Source: Nocardia transvalensis NBRC 15921 (GTDB lineage Bacteria > Actinomycetota > Actinomycetes > Mycobacteriales > Mycobacteriaceae). From it: a stretch of 64,000 nt of DNA. The translations under genes were made by a program, and so were the position numbers. Of this stretch, positions 17,901 through 25,800 are shown piece by piece. Each line of letters opens with the position of its first letter. The stretch's first letter is position 1. Below the pieces are notes generated by a model that saw only the letters and a list, made by a program, of their open reading frames with translations, searched no databases and was not told the DNA's origin. Where the stretch lies: the NCBI RefSeq assembly GCF_000308875.1, contig NZ_BAGL01000128.1, forward strand, positions 186,001-250,000, given 5' to 3'.

Positions 17901-17920
17901 CACATGTAATAATACATGTG
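17901..17920. promoter_or_regulatory. Perfect dyad, probable TetR operator
   Basis: Arms CACATGTA and TACATGTG are exact reverse complements with a four-base spacer ATAA. The element is AT-rich in GC-rich surroundings and overlaps a plausible -10 region for either direction. It sits 25 bp before the TetR start, the usual place for an autoregulatory site. Binding is inferred. Confidence 0.65.
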
Positions 17921-18016
17921 GCTGGTCACCGTCGAGGCACGACGCATCGAACACGTGAGATACCAACCTCACCACGAGGCAAGATCGGGTTTGTAGAGGT
18001 ACCGGAGGGAGATGTG

Positions 18017-18253
18017 ATGTGCGCGGGCTATGCAGCACCCGGCACGTCACCGCCACGGGAATCCCGTACGCGGCAAGCTCTTTCGCGAGCGGGCAGGGCG
18101 TCTGGGCGAGGCGATGTGAGACTTCTTCTCGTACGAACGAGCCGCAATTACTGTGTGTCGATGCGCTGTTCGTGTGCCGGCGTATGCGTGCTCAGCGTCC
18201 GGTGCCGGTTGACGTGCCGGAGCCGTTGCTGGCTGTGGGGCGCGAGGCTGTGA
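18017..18253 (+). CDS. Doubtful small ORF downstream of TetR operator
   Basis: 78 codons from an ATG with a good ribosome site GGAGG eight bases upstream (18004-18008), reading away from the operator dyad. The product is Arg/Ser-rich with six cysteines, matches no family I know and has only weak third-position GC bias. Its end overlaps the better-supported 58-residue gene on the opposite strand. It may be a leader peptide, a decayed target of the TetR protein, or noise. It is listed because the ribosome site and operator are well placed. Confidence 0.2.
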   Translation: MCAGYAAPGTSPPRESRTRQALSRAGRASGRGDVRLLLVRTSRNYCVSMRCSCAGVCVLSVRCRLTCRSRCWLWGARL

Positions 18254-18368
18254 CGAGGTAGCGGCGGCCCGCGACCCGGGCCGGGCGGTAGCGCACGACC
18301 GGGTCGGTCACGACGACCCATTCCTGGCGGCTGCCCGCGAGAATTCGGATTGCACTGGAAATCAACAT
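18192..18368 (-). CDS. 58-residue basic protein of unknown function
   Basis: Short frame starting ATG 18368 with AGGA upstream, ten bases after the DUF3467-like stop and with strongly GC-biased third positions, so it appears genuine and part of the same operon. The product begins MLISSAIRILAGSRQEW, has the middle VVRYRPARVAGRRYLVTASR, and ends in a Ser/Thr/Gly-rich tail. It has no signal peptide, membrane segment or recognised motif. Its basic character and position behind a coiled-coil and a DUF3467-like gene suggest a small partner protein. Its function is unknown. Confidence 0.6.
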   Translation of the reverse strand: MLISSAIRILAGSRQEWVVVTDPVVRYRPARVAGRRYLVTASRPTASNGSGTSTGTGR

Positions 18369-18377
18369 GTCTGTGTC

Positions 18378-18686
18378 CTATTCACCCAGCGGCACGATCG
18401 CGCCGAATTGGTGCTCGTAGTTGCTCATGCTGTCGTTCAGGGTCTGCATGAGGCGGAAGATCATGGACGGCGGGAACTTCACGCGGGTGACCACTTGAAC
18501 CGGCTGGCGCAGTACCGGTTTGCCGTCCTCGTCGTGACCGGGATCGGCCGGCAGGTGCACGAGAAAATCCAGAGTGAAATCGGTGCGGTTGTACCAGCAG
18601 GTGAAGCCATTGGCATAGACGCCGATACTCATCGCCTCGGGCACGAGTACTTCGACGCTCACAGGAGGTGGACTGGTTTCGCTCAT
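18378..18686 (-). CDS. DUF3467-like protein
   Basis: 102 residues from ATG 18686, preceded by an AGGT ribosome site. The core, SIGVYANGFTCWYNRTDFTL followed by VVTRVKFPPSMIFRLMQTL and ending NYEHQFG, follows the DUF3467 pattern: a YANxxxVxxxxxEFxLDF strand pair, then a helix ending YExxFG. The function of the family is unknown. It lies 67 bp after the coiled-coil gene and 10 bp before the 58-residue gene, so the three form one minus-strand operon. Confidence 0.75.
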   Translation of the reverse strand: MSETSPPPVSVEVLVPEAMSIGVYANGFTCWYNRTDFTLDFLVHLPADPGHDEDGKPVLRQPVQVVTRVKFPPSMIFRLMQTLNDSMSNYEHQFGAIVPLGE

Positions 18687-18753
18687 CGGCGCACCTGACG
18701 GCGATGACGCCGAGTGGGTCGCCCGCGCAGAGTGACCCACTCGGTGACGTCCC

Positions 18754-19245
18754 CTATCGGGTTTGTTGCATCCGGGTCTGCTGGCGGAGCTGGTGGAGTT
18801 GCATCTCCCAGCGGCTGGCGCGGTCCTGGTTGCGGTTGGCCTGGTCGTCGGCCTGCTGGGCCAGCTGGTTGGCCTGGTCGGCCTGGTCCTGCGCGGTCTG
18901 GGCGCGTTGCTGGGACTGGTTGGCCTCGCCCTGAGCCTGCTGGGCCTGCTGCTGGGCGCGGTCGGCGTCGTTCTGTGCCTGCTGTGCCTGGTTCTGCGCC
19001 TGGACGGCCTGCTGGCGGGCCTGCTGTGCCTGCTGGTTGGCCTGGTTGGCCTCGTTCTGCGCGATATTCGCCTGCTGCTGGACCTGACGGGCCTGCTGCT
19101 GGGCCTGCCGGGCCAGGTTCTGGGCCTGCTGGGCCTGCTGGCGCGCGTTCTGAGCCTCGTGCCGAGCGTCGTCGACCTGTCCGCGGAGCTCCTCGATATC
19201 CCGAATGGTGAGTTCGCTCCGCTGCTCGCTGGTCTCCTGTGCCAT
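18754..19245 (-). CDS. Gln/Ala-rich coiled-coil protein
   Basis: 163 residues with a strong AGGAGG ribosome site. Almost the whole chain from residue 15 to 140 is low-complexity helix built from units such as QQAQQARQQAVQAQNQAQQ, with Ala and Gln spaced as in a long coiled coil and essentially no Pro or Gly. It has no signal peptide or membrane segment and ends in a basic Gln/Arg tail. Such proteins act as scaffolds, filaments or stress-protective helices, but no specific family is recognisable. The repeated GCCTGCTG-type codons on the plus strand make the DNA look repetitive. It is the first gene of an operon with a DUF3467-like and a 58-residue protein. Confidence 0.78.
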   Translation of the reverse strand: MAQETSEQRSELTIRDIEELRGQVDDARHEAQNARQQAQQAQNLARQAQQQARQVQQQANIAQNEANQANQQAQQARQQAVQAQNQAQQAQNDADRAQQQAQQAQGEANQSQQRAQTAQDQADQANQLAQQADDQANRNQDRASRWEMQLHQLRQQTRMQQTR

Positions 19246-19837
19246 CTCGAAACCTCCTGTGTCGCTGTTTGTTTCAGGCCCCTGCGGCGTTGGAGTGGGT
19301 TGTAGGAATTATGTACTCCGGGCAGCGCGCGAAAAACAATGAATACGAAATATCGCGGTAACAAATAGGGGGTTTGTCCAGGACCCTCGACTCCGTGACG
19401 GTATGCGGCGTATTTCCGGCGTGGCCGATTCGGGCCGCGTAGACGCGCAAGGCAATATCGAAATGCGCGGACGGCGAACGCGTGGATATCCGCAAGTTGG
19501 TCCGCGGCGAACCCTGCCCCCGCGAAGTCTCGGTTCCTCGTGCTACTGGGTGCTCTCAGCACGTGTACCCAGCAACGCTTTCGCTATCAGTCACGGGGGC
19601 GGCGCATTCGGCATCCCGGTGCCGCCGCGGCAGTCGTTGTCCGGAGTGTCCGATCCCGAACCGGCGCGCAGTGCGACGTGCCGCCGGATTGTCGAAAAGT
19701 GTTGGTGCGTGGCTATCATGACGTGTCGTGTCGTAAGACTGGGGGCGTCGGGCGGTCGAGCGGGATCGCCGTATTCGGCGAGAGCGGTTCGTGGGACGGC
19801 GGTTGCCGGCAATCCGAAAACGGAGAGGATTCGAGTA
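19246..19837. other. 592-bp non-coding or decayed interval
   Basis: No frame here has convincing coding bias on either strand. The part next to 19250-19380 is AT-rich for this genome and probably holds the promoter of the coiled-coil operon. The remainder reads through several long but unconvincing frames. With the gene fragments that follow, it looks like a rearranged or decayed patch. Confidence 0.5.
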
Positions 19838-20017
19838 GTGCAGCAAGGGGCAGCAAATCTGGTGGCAACGATCGAGGCCCGATACGGCTCGCTGGACGCG
19901 TTCTGCGCGCGCCTCCACGCCAGCGTGGACAATCCGACCGACGAACTGCGCCGCTACACCGGCGACTGGACCAAGACCACGGCGGCAACGGGCGGCGGGC
20001 ACCGCAGATTACCGTGA
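19838..20017 (+). CDS. Small ORF, possibly a truncated gene
   Basis: 59 residues from a GTG preceded by GGAGAGG. Third positions are GC-rich and the product (NLVATIEARYGSLDAFCARL, then DELRRYTGDWTKTTAA) looks like a real, mostly helical protein, but it ends abruptly in a Gly/His/Arg stretch where an oppositely oriented fragment begins. I do not recognise it. It could be the 5' end of a gene interrupted by the adjacent rearrangement, or a small regulator. Confidence 0.4.
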   Translation: MQQGAANLVATIEARYGSLDAFCARLHASVDNPTDELRRYTGDWTKTTAATGGGHRRLP

Positions 20018-20129
20018 GTAGCAGTGCGCAGCCGCGGGGCATGATGCCGTCGCCGTAGATGCGGTGGATTTCGTCGACGGTGGTCTTGTCGAAGTCGGTT
20101 GTGGCGTAGCTGTTTTCGAGGCTCGTGGG
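20015..20129 (-). pseudogene. Gene fragment next to the roadblock-like gene
   Basis: A minus-strand stretch with marked coding bias (SLENSYATTDFDKTTVDEIH, then GDGIMPRGCALLLTVICG) directly after the roadblock gene stop, but without a start codon of its own and losing coding character where it meets the plus-strand small ORF. It most likely represents a piece of a decayed gene. The family is not recognised. Confidence 0.35.
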
Positions 20130-20130
20130 C

Positions 20131-20502
20131 TCAGATTTCGAAGTGCTCGGCGATGTGCTTGAGCCGATGGCGGGCCAGCGCCAGGTTGCCGCGGTCACGG
20201 TCGAGAACGAGGTACAGGAACAAGCCCTTGCTCTGGGGTCCGTTGGCGGGGCGGAGCAGATGGTGGTGCCGGGTCAGGGTGATGAGCACGTCCTCGATCT
20301 CCTGATCGAGCCCGAGGTGCTCCATGGTGCGCATCTTCGCGCGGATCAGCTCGGTGCTGCCTGCCGCGGCGGGCTCGATGTCCATGATCTGGGAATTGCT
20401 GCGTATTCCCAGCGGCATGCCGCTGTCGTAGTCGACGACGGCGGCGCCGATCGCGCCGTCCAGCAGCATCATGTCCTTCAACGCAACGTCCATGTGCGCC
20501 AT
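20131..20502 (-). CDS. Roadblock/LC7-like protein
   Basis: 123 residues from ATG 20502 with GAGGAG five bases upstream. The N-terminus GAIGAAVVDYDSGMPLG has the roadblock/LC7 signature (a small-residue strand followed by a turn before Gly-Met/Leu), and the rest (LYLVLDRDRGNLALARHRL) completes a profilin-like fold with a final amphipathic helix. In actinobacteria such proteins usually sit in conservons with a histidine kinase, a DUF742 protein and a small GTPase that they regulate. None of those partners is next to this copy; downstream is only a gene fragment. The function is therefore open. Confidence 0.65.
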   Translation of the reverse strand: MAHMDVALKDMMLLDGAIGAAVVDYDSGMPLGIRSNSQIMDIEPAAAGSTELIRAKMRTMEHLGLDQEIEDVLITLTRHHHLLRPANGPQSKGLFLYLVLDRDRGNLALARHRLKHIAEHFEI

Positions 20503-20733
20503 GGCATCTCCTCTTCTCGTGGGATGTCTGCCGCCGCAGACGCTACCGGCGCGCCCTGACGATGTCCGGCATATGATGAAGAATTCTGTAAGGTATGCAA
20601 TTTACAAGTTAAGCAATCAGCGATGCGAGGGGACGGTGCCGCGCGCGTAGGCGATGGCGTCCGGGGTGTGCTCGAATGGGAGCCCGAAGCGCGGGTCTCT
20701 ACTCCGACCAGCGCGGCAGCAGCGCGAGCGCGT

Positions 20734-22564
20734 TCACAGGGCCTTCGCCAGCCGCAACTTCAGCGCCGCCAGTTGCTCGCGGAGCTGCCCGGGCAGCCGG
20801 TCGCCGCCGAGGGTGGCGTACCAGGCGTCGATTGCCGCGGTCTCCGCGATCCACTCGTCGGTGTCCACCACCAACGCCTGCGCAGCCAGCCCCCGAGTCT
20901 TCTCGTCGAGGCCGGTCAGATCCAGCGCGTCGGCGGTGGGCACGTACCCGATCGGGGTCTCGACCGCGTCCGCGGTGCCGTCCAGGCGTTCGAGGGCCCA
21001 CTTCAGGACGCGGATGTTGTCGCCGAACCCGGGCCACAGGAACGTGCCTTCGGGGCTGCGGCGGAACCAGTTGACCTGGAAGATCTTCGGCAGCCGGGCA
21101 CCGTCACGCTGCGCCGTCGACAGCCAGTGCGCCAAGTAGTCGCCGACGTGGGTAGCCGAGGAACGGCAGCATCGCCATGGGGTCGCGCCGCACGACGCCG
21201 ACCTGGCCGGTGGCGGCGGCGGTGGTCTCCGAGGACAGCACCGACGCGGTGAACACCCCGTGTGCCCAATCGAAGGATTCGGCGACGAGGGGGATGGTGG
21301 TGGCGCGGCGGCCGCCGAAGAAGATCGCCGAGATCGGCACACCGGCCGGGTCGTTCCATTCCGGCGCCACCGACGGGCATTGCTCGATCGGCGTGCAGTA
21401 CCGCGAATTCGGATGCGCGGCCGGTGTTTCCGACGCGGGTGTCCAATCCCGGGCGTGCCAGTCGATCAGGTGGGCGGGTGTGTCGTCGGTCAGTCCCTCC
21501 CACCAGACATCGCCGTCATCGGTCTGGGCGGTGTTGGTGAAGATCGAATTGCCGGCCGCGAGGGTGGCGATCGCGTTCGGATTCGTTCTCGCGCCGGTTC
21601 CGGGTGCGACGCCGAAGAACCCGGCCTCCGGATTCACCGCGTACAACCGCCCGTCGGCGCCGAACCGCATCCAGGCGATGTCGTCGCCGATGGTCTCGGC
21701 TCGCCAGCCGGGCAGCGTGGGTTCGAGCATCGCGAGGTTGGTCTTGCCGCACGACGACGGGAACGCCGCCGCCACATAGTGCGTCTTACCGTGCGGGGAG
21801 GTGAGTTTCAGGATGAGCATGTGCTCGGCCAGCCAGCCCTCGTCCCTGCCGATCACCGACGCGATCCGCAGCGCGAAGCACTTCTTGCCCAGCAGCGCGT
21901 TACCGCCGTACCCGGAGCCGTAGCTCCAGATCTCGCGGCGCTCCGGGAAGTGGGAGATGTACTTGGTCGTGTCGCACGGCCACGGCACGTCCGCCTGACC
22001 GCCCGCCAGCGGCGCGCCGACCGAGTGCAGGCACTTCACGAATTCCGTTGTGCCGGTAAGCTTGTCCCACACCGGCGCACCGGAGCGGGTCATGATCCGC
22101 ATCGACACCGCCACATACGCCGAATCGGTGATCTGCACACCGTATTTCGGATCCTCCGCATCCAGCGGGCCCATGCAGAACGCGATCACATACATCGTCC
22201 GCCCCGCCATCGCATTGCGGTAGTGCTCGGTCATCACCGTCCGCATGTCGACCGGATCCACCCAGTTGTTCGTCGGTCCCGCGTCCTCCGGGTCCTCGGA
22301 ACAGAGGAAGGTGCGGTCCTCCACTCGCGCCACATCATCCGGATCCGAGACACACCAGAAGGAGTTCGGTTTCGCCGTCAGCCGCACGAACGTGCCCCTC
22401 GCGACGAGGTCCCCGGTCAGCCGATCCCACTCGGCACGGGAACCGTCGCAGTAGACGACGCGGTCCGGCGCCGTCAGCTCGGCCACCTCGGACACCCAGC
22501 TCAGGACCCCCTCGTGGCCGGTGGGAACCTGCACGGTGATGGCGGTATCGGGATGAACGGTCAC
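20734..22564 (-). CDS. pckG: GTP-dependent phosphoenolpyruvate carboxykinase, interrupted by a one-base frameshift
   Basis: The enzyme converts oxaloacetate and GTP to PEP in gluconeogenesis; the two frames together encode about 609 residues, the usual length. The start is GTG 22564 with AAGGAG upstream. Diagnostic blocks are KPNSFWCVSDPDDVARVEDR, the kinase-1a loop AAFPSSCGKTNLAML, NPEAGFFGVAPGT, and SAIFFGGRRATTIPLV. At 21150-21152 a run of three G (plus strand) replaces the expected two. The frame changes inside MLPFLGY and resumes in the next frame as HVGDYLAHWLS through to RLAKAL at 20734. Without the frameshift the gene would be normal. This is either a sequencing or assembly error or a recent inactivating mutation; a frame-intact read stops at about 21104. 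Confidence 0.9.
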
Positions 22565-22882
22565 AGCGAGTTGTCTCCTTAACGAACATGCAAGGTATTC
22601 AGTTGAGAAAATATGCAATCAGTGACGGTGCGTGCTCCCGCCGACCTTCGTCGGCGAGACATCAGCACTCTTGATTGCAGAGTTTAGCAAACAGGAAAGA
22701 GGTCGTTCGGGGGCCGACGCGGCTCACCTTCTCGTCGCCGACACGCTCGCCGGATCCGGTTACTTCCCGAGTGTGGATCGCGGGGGAGTTGCGGGGTCGA
22801 TAGACTTTCGCGCGGTATCAACTCGAAGTGCGGGACCGCGTGCTGTGCGGCAGCGTCGACCGGGGAAAGTGAAGTATTCGGA
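22565..22882. other. 318-bp divergent intergenic region between pckG and NRPS
   Basis: It contains no convincing gene. The pckG-proximal half is AT-rich, with several TTGCA/TGCAA words and a loose dyad TTGC-N7-GCAA near 22675, suggesting binding sites of a carbon-metabolism regulator. The NRPS-proximal half is GC-rich. Both promoters should lie here. Confidence 0.4.
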
Positions 22883-25800
22883 GTGAGTAGAGATCGCCGA
22901 TCCTCGCGCAGAAGCCGCCGAGGTGGCCTGCTCTTCGGGAATTTGCTGACGGCGGCGGTGGAGTCCGCGGCCGAGGCCGTCGCCGTCCGGTTCAGCCCGA
23001 CGGGGGACCCGGGCGATGATCGGCAGCTGACCTACCGCGAACTCGACGAACTGTCCTCGCGGCTGGCGCGCGAACTCATCGATCGCGGTGTGGGCGCGGG
23101 TGACACGGTGGCGATCGGCATCGCGCGCAGCATCGAATCGGTGCTCGCGGTGTGGGCGGTGGCGAAGACGGGCGCGGCGTATGTGCCGGTCGATCCCGCG
23201 TATCCGGCCGAGCGGATCGCGCATATCCTCACCGATTCCGGTGTCGCGCTGGGTCTGACGACCACGGCGCATCGGGAGGCGTTCGGTGCGGGCGTCGACT
23301 GGATCGAGCTGGACGAGCCCGCGCAGGCCGAGGGGATCGCGCGGCGGCCGGGGCACCCGATCTCCTACGCCGACCGTGTGCGCCCGGTCGATCCGCGGCA
23401 CCCCGCGTACGTCATCTACACCTCGGGGTCGACGGGGCGGCCGAAGGGCGTGGTGGTCACCCACGAGGGTCTCGCCGCGATGGCCGCGCTCGGCACGGAG
23501 TACGCGGTCTCGGGTGACTCCCGGGTCCTGCATGTCATCTCGCCGAGTTTCGACTTCTCGCTCGAGGAACTGCTCTTCGCGTTCACGGCCGGTGCGACCC
23601 TGGTGGTGTCGCCGCCGACGGTCTTCGCCGGTGAGGAACTGCGCGAGCTGTTGCGCCGCGAGCGGATCACGCACCTGATCATCACCCCGGGCGCGCTGGA
23701 GACCGTCGATCCGGACGGCCTCGACGATCTGAGCGTCGTGGTGTTCGGGGCCGACCGGCTCGGGCCGGAACTGATCCGCCGCTGGTCGCGGCCGGGCCGT
23801 ACGGTGTTCAACTCCTACGGTCCCACCGAGGCCACCGTCGTGGTCACCAGCACCGAGACGGCCGTGGACGAACCGGTGACGATCGGCAAGCCGATCCCGG
23901 GAATCGGTGCGTTCGTCCTGAATTCGAACCTGAGACCGATACCCGCGGGCGCCGTGGGGGAGCTGTATCTCGCCGGATCGGCGCTGGCCCGGGGCTACCT
24001 CGGGAAGCCGGGCCTGACGGCGGAACGGTTCGTGGCCAACCCGTTCGGCGCGGACGGCGGCGCGCCGGGCACGCGGCTCTACCGGACCGGCGACCTGGTG
24101 CGGCGTACCGCCGACGGCGCGCTCGAATTCCTGGGCCGCTCCGATTTCCAGGTGAAGATCCGCGGCTTCCGGATCGAGCCGGGGGAGATCGACGCGGCGC
24201 TGACCGAACATTCCGGCGTCGACTTCGCCGTAACCCTCGGCAGGACGCTGCCGTCCGGCGCGCAGGCGCTGGTGTCGTACGTGCTGCCGCGCGCCGGCGC
24301 GGCCGTGGACACCGAGGAACTCGCGGGCTTCGCGGCGCGGCGGCTGCCGGAGCACATGGTGCCCGCGGCGATCGTGGTACTCGACGAGGTCCCGCTCACG
24401 CCCGCGGGCAAGGTGGATCGGGATGCCCTGCCGCACCCCGTCTTCGGTTCGCGCGAATTCCACGCGCCCGTCGGCGCGGACGAGACGACCATCGCCGAGG
24501 TGTTCGCGGGGGTGCTCGGTGTCGAGCGGGTCGGACGCGACGAGTCGTTCTTCGCGCTGGGCGGCGATTCGATCCTGTCGATCCAGCTGGTGGCGCGGGC
24601 CAAGGCCCGGGGCCTGGCCTTCAGCGCGCAGGACGTGTTCCAGCAGCGCACCGTCGCGGGACTGGCCGAGATCGCCACTCCCGCAGGCGAATCCGAACGT
24701 CGGCTGCTGGCGGAGCTGCCGGGCGGCGGAGTCGGTGAGATCCCGCTGACCCCGATCATGGCGGCGACTCTGCGGCGCAGCGCGTCGTATCGGCGGTTCG
24801 CGCAGGCGATGTCGCTGCGGCTGCCCGCCGGCATCGACCGGGAGACCCTGGTCGCGACCCTCGCCGGGGTCCTCGACCACCACGACGCGCTGCGAACCCG
24901 ATTGCGCGGCACCGCGGTCGACGGCTGGACGTTCGAGGCGCTGGAACCCGGAGCGGTCGACGCGGGCACGTTGCTGCATCGGGTCGAACTGGCCGCCGAT
25001 ATCGGCGACGCCGAGCTGTCGCGCCGGGCGAGCGCCGAATACGACGCGGCGCTGGGCCGCCTCGATCCGGCCGCCGCCTCGATGGCGCAGTTCGTGTGGT
25101 TCGCGTTCGGCACGGCGGAACCTGATGTCACCGCGGACGCCGCCCCGAGTCGTCGCGACGTGCTGCTGATCGTGGCCCACCACTTCGCGATCGACGGCGT
25201 GTCCTGGCGCATCCTGATCCCGGATCTGGCGGTGGCGTGGATGCAGCGGGCGGCGGGGCAGCCGGTGGCGCTTCCCGCCGTCGGAACCTCGGTGCGGCGT
25301 TGGGCGCACGCGCTCGCCGAGGAATCCCGGAATCCCGCGCGGATGGCGGAACTGCCGTTCTGGCAAGAGATTTCACGGACCTCGGACCCGCTGATCGCCG
25401 ACCGCGACCTCGATCCCGCCGTCGACACGTTCGCCACCCTGGACCAGGTGCGGGTGACGGTCCCGGCCGAGGTGACCGAGGCCGTCCTGACCGCGATCCC
25501 GGCGAAGTACCGCGGCGGCGTCAACGACGGCCTGCTGTCGGCGCTCGCGCTGGCGGTGAGCCGATGGCGCGGTGACACCGCGGGCGGCGCCGCGCTGGTG
25601 ACACTCGAGGGACACGGGCGCGAGGAGACCGTCGTCCCCGGCGCGGACCTGTCGCGCACGGTCGGCTGGTTCACCAGCGCCTACCCCCTGCGGCTCGATC
25701 TGCTGGGCGCGGATCTGGACGACGCGTTCGACGGTGGCGCGACGCTCGGCGACGTGGTGAAGGCGGTGAAAGAGCAACTGCTCGCCGTGCCGGACAAGGG

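Noticed and set aside
18780..19160. Short repeated words (GCCTGCTG-like) resembling a direct-repeat or CRISPR-like array
   Set aside because: They are codon repeats within the coiled-coil gene, irregularly spaced and without unique spacers of constant length.
18763..19305. Plus-strand frame reading as a Leu/Gly-rich multi-pass membrane protein
   Set aside because: It is the reverse-strand reading of the Gln/Ala-rich coiled coil (CAG/GCC codons read as CTG/GGC). It lacks a start with a ribosome site, while the minus-strand frame has AGGAGG.
22632..22886. 84-codon frame in the pckG-NRPS intergenic region
   Set aside because: Third-position GC bias is poor, no ribosome site precedes it and it ends at the NRPS start; promoter sequence is more likely.
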